A DNA stretch of 64,000 nt from Alcanivorax hongdengensis A-11-3 (GTDB taxonomy: Bacteria > Pseudomonadota > Gammaproteobacteria > Pseudomonadales > Alcanivoracaceae), in NCBI RefSeq assembly GCF_000300995.1, contig NZ_AMRJ01000011.1:1-64000 (forward strand), in the 5' to 3' direction. A model generated the notes under the pieces. It made no database searches. It was given only the letters and a program-made list of their open reading frames with translations, and had not been told where the DNA came from. A program made the translations under genes and the position numbers. Positions 50,703 to 62,445 of this stretch are shown here, piece by piece; within the stretch, counting starts at the first letter, position 1, and the number at the start of each line of letters is the position of its first letter.

Positions 50703-51341
50703 ATGCATATGACTGAAACCGCCCGCCAACGCCAGAAACGTCAGACCCGCGAGAAAATCCTGCAGGCGGCCCGCCGTCTCATGCAGGGCGGGCGCGGCCT
50801 CGACAGCCTCGGCCTGCGCGAGGTGGCCCGGGAATCCGGGCTGGCTGCCACCTCGCTTTACAACCACTTTCCGGATATGGATGCGCTGGGCCTGGCATTG
50901 ATTGACAGCTGCTGTTTTCGCCTGCGGTCGGCCATGGAGGAGGGCCGGCGCAGCATGATCGAGATTGGCTCGGCTCGCGCCATCGAGGAGCTGGTGGCTC
51001 GCTTCGTCCGTTACCTGGAAGACAATGGCAACGATTTTCGGGTGCTGGTGCAGCAACGATTGGGTAGCCATGACCGTTATCGCCTGCGCATTCAGCGCGA
51101 GTTGCAGTTGCTGGTCGACGAGCTGGCGGAGGATGTGCGCCAGGCCCTGGCCCACAACCAGCGCCCGCCGGTACCGGCGGAACTGGAGGCGGAGGCGGCC
51201 ATTGCCATCATGTTCGGGGTCGGCATCAGCATGCTGGATGTGGCGCCGGCCCAACGGGCGATTCTGGCGGATCATGCCTGCCAGCAGCTCAAGATGATGG
51301 CTCTGGGGGGGCGGGCCATGGCCCAGGGTGTCACGCTTTGA
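50703..51341 (+). CDS. TetR-family regulator, FabR/DesT-like
   Basis: A 212-residue TetR-type repressor. The N-terminal HTH reads LGLREVARESGLAATSLYNHF, close to FabR and DesT, which sense acyl chains and control unsaturated fatty acid synthesis. The C-terminal ligand domain is helical. A second ATG at 50709 is possible; neither has a good SD, and translation may be leaderless. Likely targets are the divergent acyl-CoA reductase gene and itself. Confidence 0.83.
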   Translation: MHMTETARQRQKRQTREKILQAARRLMQGGRGLDSLGLREVARESGLAATSLYNHFPDMDALGLALIDSCCFRLRSAMEEGRRSMIEIGSARAIEELVARFVRYLEDNGNDFRVLVQQRLGSHDRYRLRIQRELQLLVDELAEDVRQALAHNQRPPVPAELEAEAAIAIMFGVGISMLDVAPAQRAILADHACQQLKMMALGGRAMAQGVTL

Positions 51342-51434
51342 TATGCACAAATGTGACGCAATTGGTAGGTTTGTGACACTTTCTGGTATACAACAGCAGG
51401 CTACATTACCGATGAGTGCCACAGGAGGTGGCAA

Positions 51435-51764
51435 ATGGCCTTCGATCCCAGGGACCCTTACGACGCGGCGGCGCTTTACGACATGTGGCTCAACTGCAGC
51501 CACTGCCCGGCCACGTTCGATTTCGAGCCCGGTGGTGCCATTGATCTGGACTACTATCACCGCATCGGGCAGCAGGCCCGGCATGACGGCTGGTCTGTGC
51601 TGCCCACCCGGGAAACCGCCGATGAGCTCGTTTTCACGGTGCTGTGCCCGGCCTGCACCGAGCGTCTGGGCGTGGATGGCTGTGAGGGGCGTCTGGAAAT
51701 GGCGGCCCCGGCCATTGATGAAATCTGCCGGGCCATGCGTGACGCCTCCGGTCAGGCTGCCTGA
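51435..51764 (+). CDS. Hypothetical protein with two CxxC motifs
   Basis: A 109-residue protein with CSHC near residue 21 and CPAC near 71, probably one zinc site. It is acidic and mostly polar; no family is recognised. AGGAGG lies 8-13 bases before the ATG. It is 93 bp after the TetR gene and 72 bp before the nitroreductase. Confidence 0.6.
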   Translation: MAFDPRDPYDAAALYDMWLNCSHCPATFDFEPGGAIDLDYYHRIGQQARHDGWSVLPTRETADELVFTVLCPACTERLGVDGCEGRLEMAAPAIDEICRAMRDASGQAA

Positions 51765-51836
51765 TCACTGCGGTCATCGCCGCTGCCCTCCCTGCCCGTT
51801 AGACTGACCCCTCACTTTCCTGCCACGAGGGGTACC

Positions 51837-52514
51837 ATGACCGCCGATTCCCTGTCCCTGGCTGATGCACTGCGTCAGCGCCGTTCCGTTCGAGGTTTTC
51901 AGTCTCGCCGGGTGCCACAGCCTACCCTGGAAGAGGTCTTTGGCCTGGCCCAGCTGGCACCGTCCAATTGCAACATCCAGCCCTGGAAAGTGTGGGTGGC
52001 CTCCGGTGATGTAAAAGACGAACTGAGCCGTCGCATGGTGGAAAAGGTGTCCGCCGGCGTCCCCTTTGCGCCGGATTACGAGAGTTTGCCGCGGTTTCAG
52101 GATGAATACCGCGAGCGTCAGGTGGAATGCGCCATGGCCCTGTATGGCAGCATGGGCATTGCCCGGGAGGATCGGCAGGGCCGCCAGCGTGCCGAGCTGC
52201 GCAATTTTCAGATGTTCGATGCCCCCCATGTGGCCTTCATCGGCATGGAAAGCCAGTTCGGTGTCACCGTGGCGCTGGATGTGGGCATGTACGTACAGTC
52301 TCTGTTGCTGACCATGACCGCCTACGGCATCGGCTCCTGCGCCCAGGGCAGCATGCGCTATTATCCGCAGGATGTGCGCGACGTCTTCGGTATCCGTGAC
52401 GGGCTGTCCATTCTGCTGGGTATCAGTTTCGGTTACGAGGACGATCAGGTGGCGGCCAACCGTACCCGGGTGGGCCGTGTGCCGGTGGATCAGTCGGTGA
52501 CCTACAAGGGCTGA
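51837..52514 (+). CDS. Nitroreductase family protein
   Basis: A 225-residue FMN-dependent NAD(P)H oxidoreductase. RQRRSVRGFQSRRVPQ is the FMN-phosphate-binding start, LAQLAPSNCNIQPWKVWV is the family core, and GIGSCAQGSMRYYP lies in the C-terminal half. Reduces nitro compounds or quinones; physiological substrate unknown. ACGAGGGG precedes the start. Confidence 0.88.
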   Translation: MTADSLSLADALRQRRSVRGFQSRRVPQPTLEEVFGLAQLAPSNCNIQPWKVWVASGDVKDELSRRMVEKVSAGVPFAPDYESLPRFQDEYRERQVECAMALYGSMGIAREDRQGRQRAELRNFQMFDAPHVAFIGMESQFGVTVALDVGMYVQSLLLTMTAYGIGSCAQGSMRYYPQDVRDVFGIRDGLSILLGISFGYEDDQVAANRTRVGRVPVDQSVTYKG

Positions 52515-52573
52515 GCCCGGCGCGGTGGTACAAAATGTGTTATGATGGTCGTTTTCCCCACACAGCATTGTTC

Positions 52574-52942
52574 ATGATCATCGTCAAAGGCTCATTCCCG
52601 GTTAAGGAAAACGATCAGCCCCGTGCCCTGGATCTGGTCCAGGCGCTTGCCCGCGCCGCCCGCAAGGATCGGGGCTGCCTGGCCTATGAGGTCTATCTGC
52701 AGGCGGATGAGCCCCGTGTGATCATGGTCTGGCAGCAGTGGACCTCACTGGACGCGCTGGAAACCCATTTCGCATCCTCTCACGTGGATTCCTTCCTGGA
52801 TGCCATCCCCGACATGCTCGATGGTGATGTGACCTCCACCCACTTCGATGTCACCCACCAGGACGGTGAGCCGCTGGCCGAGGATATGGACGGCCACGAT
52901 ATCGCGCCCCTGGTGCTGGCGGACAACATCACCCTGCACTGA
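52574..52942 (+). CDS. Antibiotic biosynthesis monooxygenase-like (ABM) protein
   Basis: A 122-residue protein with an ABM dimeric alpha/beta barrel at its N-terminus: MIIVKGSFPVKEND, GCLAYEVYLQ and HFASSHVDSFL. Related YgiN-type proteins are quinol monooxygenases. ATG 52574 gives the usual N-terminus; an in-frame ATG at 52535 would add 13 unusual residues. The acidic tail of about 30 residues is unexplained. Confidence 0.72.
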   Translation: MIIVKGSFPVKENDQPRALDLVQALARAARKDRGCLAYEVYLQADEPRVIMVWQQWTSLDALETHFASSHVDSFLDAIPDMLDGDVTSTHFDVTHQDGEPLAEDMDGHDIAPLVLADNITLH

Positions 52943-53021
52943 TCAATGGTCTTGATGGCATGGCTTGGCTGACGGCGTTCATGGCGTTTGTCGCTAATGT
53001 GATCATTGCCGCCCTGCGTAA

Positions 53022-53186
53022 GGCCTGCTCACACTACCAAGACGGCTCAACCCGAGGGGCTGCCCCCTTTTTCCGCCCAGCAGCGCCATGCGCTATTTAT
53101 GTAGAATGACTACATGGCACATCGTCTGACACCATTGGACGAAAAAATGCATTCAGCAGGAGCCGTCTCGGTAGTGTGAACAGGCC
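53022..53186. mobile_element. MITE-like element with 27-bp terminal inverted repeats
   Basis: The ends, 53022-53048 and 53160-53186, are reverse complements at 25 of 27 positions (GGCCTGYTCACACTACC then RAGACGGCTC). The 165-bp unit encodes no protein and contains an internal ATGTAG-AATGA-CTACAT palindrome (53099-53115). This fits a miniature inverted-repeat element moved by a transposase elsewhere. No clear target-site duplication is seen. Confidence 0.65.
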
Positions 53187-53227
53187 CTGGCCTGTTTTCC
53201 GACAGCCTGGTCAGCGCAGGAGAATCC

Positions 53228-54157
53228 ATGAAGACCCGTATCGAGTCCGTCGAGGACATTACCGCCAGCTTTGCCCGCCAGGGTTACATCTGCAGCGAGC
53301 GTATCGCGCTGGCGGTCTACCTGGCGGCCCAGCTGCACAAACCGGTACTGGTGGAAGGCCCACCCGGAGTTGGCAAGACCGAGCTGGCCAAGGCTGCGGC
53401 GGCCTTCCTTGAAGCGCCGCTGATCCGGCTGCAATGCTATGAGGGGCTCGACGAGAGCCGGGCCCTGTATGAATGGAAATACGGCAAGCAGCTGCTTTAT
53501 ACCCAGCTGCTGCGCGATAAGCTCGGTGGCCTGCTGGCCGATACCGATGATCTGGAAAGCAGCATGGCGCGCCTGGGGGACCTGGGCGAGGCCTTCTATA
53601 GTGATACCTTTCTCGAGCCCCGCCCGCTGCTCCACGCCCTGCGCAGCGAGGAACCGGCGGTGCTGCTGATTGACGAGATCGACAAGGCGGATCAGGAGTT
53701 CGAGGCCTTTCTGCTGGAGTTGCTGTCGGATTTCCAGATTTCCATTCCCGAGCTGGGCACCGTGCGGGCCCGTCACCAACCACTGGTGGTGCTGACCAGC
53801 AATGACCAGCGGGAACTGTCCGATGCCCTCAAGCGCCGTTGCCTGCATCTCTATATTCCCTACCCGGATGCGGCGTTGGAAAACCGTATTGTCAGCGAGC
53901 GTGTGCCGGGGCTCGATGCCCGGCTGAGCGAGCAGCTGGTCGGCTTTATCCAGCACCTGCGCGAGCAGGACATGAAGAAGCTGCCAGCCATTTCCGAGAC
54001 CCTGGACTGGGCCCGAGCGCTGGTACTGCTGCATGCGGACAGTCTGGAGCAGGAGCAGGTGGCCGATACTCTCAATCTGGTGCTCAAGCACGAACAGGAT
54101 GTGACCCTGGCCCGGGACCTGTTGCCTCGCTGGTTGCGTCAGCAGCGGAGCCGCTGA
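53228..54157 (+). CDS. MoxR family AAA+ ATPase
   Basis: A 309-residue AAA+ chaperone-like ATPase. Walker A is EGPPGVGKTE, Walker B LLIDEIDKAD, sensor 1 VVLTSNDQREL. MoxR proteins work with VWA-domain partners, in some cases to mature metalloenzymes such as CO dehydrogenase (CoxD/CoxE) or to insert cofactors. The VWA gene follows after 1 bp. The target enzyme is not obvious here. AGGAGAATCC precedes the start. Confidence 0.9.
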   Translation: MKTRIESVEDITASFARQGYICSERIALAVYLAAQLHKPVLVEGPPGVGKTELAKAAAAFLEAPLIRLQCYEGLDESRALYEWKYGKQLLYTQLLRDKLGGLLADTDDLESSMARLGDLGEAFYSDTFLEPRPLLHALRSEEPAVLLIDEIDKADQEFEAFLLELLSDFQISIPELGTVRARHQPLVVLTSNDQRELSDALKRRCLHLYIPYPDAALENRIVSERVPGLDARLSEQLVGFIQHLREQDMKKLPAISETLDWARALVLLHADSLEQEQVADTLNLVLKHEQDVTLARDLLPRWLRQQRSR

Positions 54158-54158
54158 G

Positions 54159-55501
54159 GTGCCCCAGCGTCGTCTGCAGGAATTGATCCAGGCGCTGCGC
54201 GGCGCCGGCCTGCGCATTTCCCCCGCGGAAGCCACCGAAGCCATGCAGGCGGCGGCGTTGATTGGCTATCGGCACCGCGATCGACTGGAGTCGGCGTTGG
54301 CGGTGACCCTGGTCAAACGCCAGCAGGACCAGTTGGCGTTTGCCGAGACCTTTGCCCGCTTTTTTTCCCTGTCCGCTGCGCACGCCGATGACGCTGACAA
54401 CACGGCGTCCCCCGGTGAGGCGGATCAAGCGTCGATGCCGGCGCCCGCGGCCAAACGCGATGACCCGGCCCTGCTGGCACAGTCGCCACAGCAGCTGCAG
54501 CAGCAAATGGCGGAAGCGGCGGCGCAGATGGATTTCACTGCCATGGAAGTGATTACCCAGCAGGGGCTGTTTACCCGACGACTGCTGATGAGCATGGGCA
54601 TGGGGGCGGTGGACGAACGCATTCTCCAGCTTGATCAGGGGGATGGCCGCGATCAGGCCCATGCCGGGCAGTTGCGTCAGTGGCGCCAGCAGGTCCGCGC
54701 GCAGGCCGCCGCGCTGGTGCGCCGCCAGTTCCAGTTGCACGGTGCCGGCAAGGGTCGCGCCCTGCGCGAGCAAACCATGCGCGAGGTGCCGTTTCGGCAG
54801 TTGCGTGAGTTTCGGGATACCCGGGCGCTGGTGCGCAAGATGGCTCGCCGTCTGGCCAGCCTGCATCAGCGCCGAATGCGCCGCAGTCGACGCGGTCTGC
54901 TGGATGCCCGACGTACGCTGGTGGCCTCGGTTCGCAACGATGGGGTTCCGGCGCGGTTGTTCTGGCGTCAGCGTCCGCGGCGCAAGAGCCGGGTCATGGT
55001 GATCTGTGATGTGTCCAGTTCGGTGCGTGAGCCGGCCCGCTTTCTGCTGCAGTTTCTTTATGCCATGACCGATGTGTTGCCGCGGGTGCGCAGCTTTGCC
55101 TTTGCCTCACGGCTGGAAGAAATCACGGATGACTTTGCCGACTACCGGCCGGAAGTGGCGGTGGGGCGCATCCTTGACCGGGTGTCGGGCAGTGGGACCG
55201 ATTATGGCAGCATGTTCGAAACGTTCTGGCAGCGCTGCGAAAAGCAGCTGGACAGCAACACCACGGTGATCGTGCTCGGTGATGCCCGCAATAACTACCT
55301 GCCCGATGGCGCCGAAACCCTGGCGCAGATCCGCCGGCGGGTGAAGCAGGTCTGGTGGTTGAATCCGGAGGCGCCGTCGCGCTGGAACAGCGGCGATGCG
55401 GTGATGGACCGTTATCTGCCGCACTGCCGGGTGGCCCGGCAATGCGGTTCGCTCAACGACCTGGAGCGAGTGGTGGATGCATTGCTGGCCGGGCTGGATC
55501 G

Positions 55502-55505
<4 letters not shown>
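54159..55505 (+). CDS. VWA domain protein, CoxE-like
   Basis: A 448-residue protein starting with GTG. The N-terminal half is helical and basic, with a Gln-rich stretch (QSPQQLQQQMAEAAAQ); the C-terminal half is a VWA domain with the MIDAS DVSSS (~residue 285), LPRVRSFAFASRLEE and SGSGTDYGSMFETF. The pair with MoxR mirrors CoxD-CoxE. The stop overlaps the convergent sensor kinase gene by 4 bp. Confidence 0.85.
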
Positions 55506-57916
<2,411 letters not shown>

Positions 57917-58074
57917 TCCCGGTCCTGTTGTTCTGTTAAGTGTGACGGGGTTCCCCCCGCTGACGGTGCGCCGGTTCCGGTTATTCTGGCATTTTACAGA
58001 ATTTACCGGAACAGCCGGAACAAGACGACAAATGGTGTCTCGAAATCGGTGACGAAACGGAAAAGGAGTATTTC

Positions 58075-58629
58075 ATGAAGGTCACGATTCTGCGCAATGC
58101 CGTGCTGTTTTCCTGTTCTCTGGTCATGGCCCAGGGCGTTTATGCTGCGGGCCCCTACATTGGCGGCAGCTACAGCCAGATCCAGTACGACAACGAGGAA
58201 TACGATACCGACACCCTGAAAATCGATTCGGCCACGGTACAGGCCGGGGTGGATATCACCGATTTCCTGGCCATCGAGGCCCGCGGGGGGCTGGGTTTTG
58301 ACAAGGACTCCAAAGGCATTGCCGACTTCAAGATGGACCACCTCTACGGGGGCTACCTGAAGCTGGCGGCGCCGCTCAGTGAGGTAGTGCGCCCCTATGT
58401 GATCGGCGGCTATACCAAGGTGAAAGGTTCCGTGGAAGCCAACGGCACGGTCGCCGGCGTGGACTATTCCGTTGATGAGGATCGCACCTTCGAGGATCAG
58501 TCCTACGGCGGTGGCCTGGATTTCAACCTCACCGATACCCTGGGCGCCAATCTGGAATACATGCGCTACGTGGACAAGGATGACGAGGAGATTTCCGGCA
58601 TCAGCGTGGGCCTGCGCTCCGCATTCTGA
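58075..58629 (+). CDS. Outer-membrane beta-barrel protein
   Basis: A 184-residue protein with a signal peptide ending at VYA/AG and an eight-strand-like OmpA/OmpW-type barrel pattern: GPYIGGSYSQIQYD at the start and ISGISVGLRSAF at the end, with the terminal Phe needed for barrel assembly. Acidic loops (DNEEYDTD, DKDDEE) are notable. AAAAGGAG precedes the ATG. Role unknown. Confidence 0.82.
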   Translation: MKVTILRNAVLFSCSLVMAQGVYAAGPYIGGSYSQIQYDNEEYDTDTLKIDSATVQAGVDITDFLAIEARGGLGFDKDSKGIADFKMDHLYGGYLKLAAPLSEVVRPYVIGGYTKVKGSVEANGTVAGVDYSVDEDRTFEDQSYGGGLDFNLTDTLGANLEYMRYVDKDDEEISGISVGLRSAF

Positions 58630-58645
58630 TCGCCGTCTGGCAATG

Positions 58646-58666
58646 CGCCCGGGTTACTCCCGGGCG
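58646..58666. terminator. Terminator between barrel and UbiB-like genes
   Basis: CGCCCGGG (58646-58653) and CCCGGGCG (58659-58666) form a perfect 8-bp stem. It lies between convergent genes, overlapping the last codons of the kinase gene; T-runs are weak on both sides. Confidence 0.55.
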
Positions 58667-59982
58667 TTGTCCAGGGCCCGCTCCAGATTGGGCCGGAATG
58701 CCGTATTCACCCCCAGCTTCATCATGGTCCAGTAGTGGCCGCTGATGACCCTCTCCACCAGCAGTGAGCGCGACGACGGCTGGAACTTGAGCAACTGTTC
58801 CAGAGGCGTGCGTTTGACCTGCCGCATGATGTCCTTGTGCAGCTCGGCCCGGGCAAAGTCATAGGGCGTATCTCCGAACGCACGCAGCAGCAAATCGATC
58901 CAGGTGGCATAGAACTGATCGTTGACCGTGGTGCCGGCCTTGCGCGCGCCCAGTGCCTGCAGGTGCTGATCGAGTTCGGCCCAATGCTGACCCATGGCGG
59001 CCATGACGATATTTCGCAGCAGCTCGGTATCCTGGGCATTGAGCCGTTTTACCGCCCCGAAGTCATACATGACGATGGTGCCATCAGGCCGGAAGGCAAA
59101 GTTGCCCGGGTGCGGGTCGCAATGGACCGCGCGCAGGGCAAAGATCTGCTCGCCCAGCGCATCGAACAGCCGCTCGCCGAGCTGGTTGCGGGTCTGCTGG
59201 TCAAAACCGTGCGCGTCGTCCACCTGGTCCAGCGGCGTGCCTTCTTCCAGGCTCAACGTCAGTACCTTTTCGCTGGACAGATCATCGTAGACACGGGGGA
59301 TGATCAGCCAGGGCTGATGCTGGTGGAATTCACGGAAGTGCGCCAGATTGCCGGCTTCCTGGCGGTAATCCAGCTCTTCCTGGAGCTGATTGCGGATTTC
59401 CCGGAACACCGCTTCCAGGGCCTGTTCATCGACTTTCAGCAAACTGCCAAGGCGCAGGATCCGCCGCAGGTGTTTCATGTCCGAATCAATGGATTCCTTG
59501 ACCGCCGGGTACTGAACCTTGACCACCACGGTATCGCCGTCCGGCGTGACCGCCCGGTGCACCTGGCCGATGGAGGCCGCCGCGAAAGGCGTCTGTTCAA
59601 ACTCGCGGAACAGGCTGTCCAGCTCGCCGCCCAGTTCCTTTTCCAGCTGGCGGCGGATCACATGAAAGGGCATGGGCGCGGAGGCGTTCTGCAATACTTT
59701 CAGCTGTTCGCTGATCTGGGCGGGCAGAATGTCCTGCATCTGCGAGGCGATCTGGCCCACCTTCATCACCGCGCCTTTCATTTCACCCAGGGTGGCCGCC
59801 ACTTCCCGGCCAATGTGTTCCATCAGCTTGTCGCGGCTGGCGGCGCTGGCGTCGGCGGACTGGAACAGGCTTTTCACCTGATGGCCCGCGACTCGCGTGG
59901 CAATGGACGTGGTCATGCCGGTCAGCCGCATGAGGCGGCCGGCGGTGGTGGTCGGGCGTTTGCGTGGGCGGCGGTCAGCCAT
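58654..59982 (-). CDS. UbiB/ABC1 family atypical kinase
   Basis: A 442-residue ABC1-type protein. Signatures: KVGQIASQ (KxGQ), the Ala-rich AAASIGQVHRA, the lysine in VVKVQYP, catalytic HCDPHPGNF and the metal motif YDFGAVKRL. Members support ubiquinone synthesis or lipid homeostasis by ATPase activity. This is a shorter, soluble-looking member without the C-terminal membrane helices of UbiB, like ADCK-type relatives. Confidence 0.87.
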   Translation of the reverse strand: MADRRPRKRPTTTAGRLMRLTGMTTSIATRVAGHQVKSLFQSADASAASRDKLMEHIGREVAATLGEMKGAVMKVGQIASQMQDILPAQISEQLKVLQNASAPMPFHVIRRQLEKELGGELDSLFREFEQTPFAAASIGQVHRAVTPDGDTVVVKVQYPAVKESIDSDMKHLRRILRLGSLLKVDEQALEAVFREIRNQLQEELDYRQEAGNLAHFREFHQHQPWLIIPRVYDDLSSEKVLTLSLEEGTPLDQVDDAHGFDQQTRNQLGERLFDALGEQIFALRAVHCDPHPGNFAFRPDGTIVMYDFGAVKRLNAQDTELLRNIVMAAMGQHWAELDQHLQALGARKAGTTVNDQFYATWIDLLLRAFGDTPYDFARAELHKDIMRQVKRTPLEQLLKFQPSSRSLLVERVISGHYWTMMKLGVNTAFRPNLERALDNARE

Positions 59983-60080
59983 GGTCTGTCCTCGTTTGTG
60001 ACTCTACAAGGCTAGACCGGCGACCCGGGACTGTACATGGTACAAGCAGGCCATTTGCCGCGTTTTTATGGCCGATAAAG

Positions 60081-60105
60081 AAAAAAGGGGCCCGTGAAGG
60101 GCCCC
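60081..60105 (-). terminator. Rho-independent terminator of the phasin-like gene
   Basis: On the minus strand GGGGCCC, a TTCAC loop and GGGCCCC are followed by six Ts (60086-60081). It lies 36 bp past the stop. Confidence 0.9.
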
Positions 60106-60140
60106 GAAAGGAGAGTACTACAGAAAGGGAACTGTCAGGC

Positions 60141-60569
60141 TTAGCCGCGCTTTTCGCCCGCCGCTACCAGCTCGTTGAACAGCTTTTCGCTTTCTTCACG
60201 AGCGGTGGCTACGGCGCCCAGACCGGCCAGCACAAATTCGTTGGTTTCGTCAGCTTTTTCGCCGCGCTCTTTCTTGCCGGCGGCAACAAACTTCTCATAC
60301 AGCTCCTGACGTTTTTCCGGAGCGGTTTCCAGCAGGCTGCGGGCGCTTTCCAGCAGGCCGCGACCGGCCAGCAGGGCCTTGGATTTGCCTTCGGCGCTGT
60401 CGCCATAGGCTTCGGTACCGGCTTCCACGTACTTACTGTACAGCTCTTCAGAGCTTTCTTCTGCCTTGTCATAAGCGCCCAGGCCAGCCAGGTACAGTTT
60501 GTTGCCCAGGTCTTTGGCGCGGTTTACCAGCGTTTCGCTTTGTTCGCGGAGGTCTTTCAGCTCGCCCAT
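60141..60569 (-). CDS. Phasin-like protein with three internal repeats
   Basis: A 142-residue helical protein. Three repeat units share an LAGLGA...A-EESE-LY-K-V-AG pattern: LYLAGLGAYDKAEESSEELY, ALLAGRGLLESARSLL and FVLAGLGAVATAREESEKLF. Each ends with a VEAG/VAAG block. This amphipathic, Ala/Glu/Lys-rich pattern is typical of phasins, which coat polyester or neutral lipid granules. A function on wax-ester or PHA bodies is inferred. It has its own terminator and no operon partner. Confidence 0.75.
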   Translation of the reverse strand: MGELKDLREQSETLVNRAKDLGNKLYLAGLGAYDKAEESSEELYSKYVEAGTEAYGDSAEGKSKALLAGRGLLESARSLLETAPEKRQELYEKFVAAGKKERGEKADETNEFVLAGLGAVATAREESEKLFNELVAAGEKRG

Positions 60570-60817
60570 GATATTCTTCCCTCATTGATTCCGGTGAATG
60601 TGGAGCCAATCCGGCTCCCGGTTGCTACAAGAGGTAACAACAGCACTAAGGGTAGAGGGGAGAGCGGGGTAGAGGCTGGGCAGCTGTCTGACAATTGGAC
60701 ATGTGGATCGTCAGTGCTGTGATATCCGTCAAAGTCTGTACGCCAATTTATCCATGGTCGTTATTTATTCGCAGGCGTAGACTGACTAAAAAAGACTGGA
60801 CCGGCAGAGAGTGAATA

Positions 60818-61198
60818 ATGATAGAAAAATTTATTGCCAAGGTGCCCACCCGAATCTGGTCGGAAGGCCGTCCACCGCGGGCACGCCAGTGGGAAAGTGA
60901 ATTCAATGTGGCGTCCTGGGTGCGGGTTGGCGGTGCCGCCGGTCAGGTGCAGTTGGTGGTGCGCTACATGGACGACAAGAATGACCACGCCGTGCTCGTG
61001 GACACCGCCGACGTGGGTGGCGACGGCAGTGCCCTGCTTTCCGGTATGGTGCGTCTGCGTTTTACCGATGCGGTGGAGCAGGTGCAGATTTCCCTGCGCC
61101 TGGCCGATGCATCCATGACCCATATCGTCGAAGAGTTGTTCATGCAGCGACGGGGAGCGGCCCTGCGTCCCGGCGACAAGCTGATCTCCAATTACTGA
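60818..61198 (+). CDS. Hypothetical 126-residue protein
   Basis: Unrecognised soluble protein. It starts MIEKFIAKVPTRIWSEGRPP and looks beta-rich (VQLVVRYMDDKNDHAVLVDT, VRLRFTDAVEQVQISLRLAD). No catalytic or metal motif is apparent. The 248-bp upstream region is shared with the phasin-like gene, divergent. A terminator hairpin lies just downstream. Confidence 0.6.
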   Translation: MIEKFIAKVPTRIWSEGRPPRARQWESEFNVASWVRVGGAAGQVQLVVRYMDDKNDHAVLVDTADVGGDGSALLSGMVRLRFTDAVEQVQISLRLADASMTHIVEELFMQRRGAALRPGDKLISNY

Positions 61199-61204
61199 TA
61201 TCGC

Positions 61205-61234
61205 AAAAAAAGCGCGTCAGCCCTGACGGCTGAC
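61205..61234. terminator. Bidirectional terminator
   Basis: GCGTCAGCC (61214-61222) and GGCTGACGC (61228-61236) form a hairpin. On the minus strand it is followed closely by seven Ts (61211-61205), so it terminates the 67-residue gene, whose stop lies inside it; the plus gene ending at 61198 may also use it. Confidence 0.75.
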
Positions 61235-61420
61235 GCATTGCGGAAAACTCTCCAGCCCGGATTGCGCGGATGCGCTCCGGGTTTCTTTTGTCTGGCTGTC
61301 GTCGTCGGCCGGTTGTATCAGTGATTCCGGCCAGCTCTGGAAATCCAGGCCGGTGAGCCGGTTCAGGTTTTCCAGCGCCGCGTCAGGGCGCACACGTTGC
61401 AGCGGAACGATTTTGCTCAT
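61217..61420 (-). CDS. Small hypothetical protein, 67 residues
   Basis: Unrecognised. It begins MSKIVPLQRVRPDAALENLN with a compact, conserved-looking half (RLTGLDFQSWPESLIQ) and a Ser/Gln-rich tail. Its coding status is supported by a terminator hairpin embedded in the last codons and by a 157-bp upstream gap long enough for a promoter. No function can be assigned. Confidence 0.6.
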   Translation of the reverse strand: MSKIVPLQRVRPDAALENLNRLTGLDFQSWPESLIQPADDDSQTKETRSASAQSGLESFPQCVSRQG

Positions 61421-61577
61421 GACATTTGCCTCGCCATTTTGACAAGAGCAAAAGCGAGAAGCATGCCAGTTTTTGCATCGACTCTCCGGTCTTTTAAATC
61501 AATGAGTTACCGGTTGCCTGTGAGACCTGTGTCACAGTCGATGGCGTGCTGCGGCAGCATGTGACAATTTCGGTAAG

Positions 61578-62414
<837 letters not shown>

Positions 62415-62445
62415 GGTGTCTCTCCCGGTGTTTTTTTCAAATCCA

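Noticed and set aside
52943..53021. Possible short gene after the ABM gene
   Set aside because: No start with an RBS and no frame of useful length; treated as flank of the MITE-like element.
58837..60015. 392-codon plus-strand open frame
   Set aside because: Antisense to the UbiB-like kinase, which has all family motifs.
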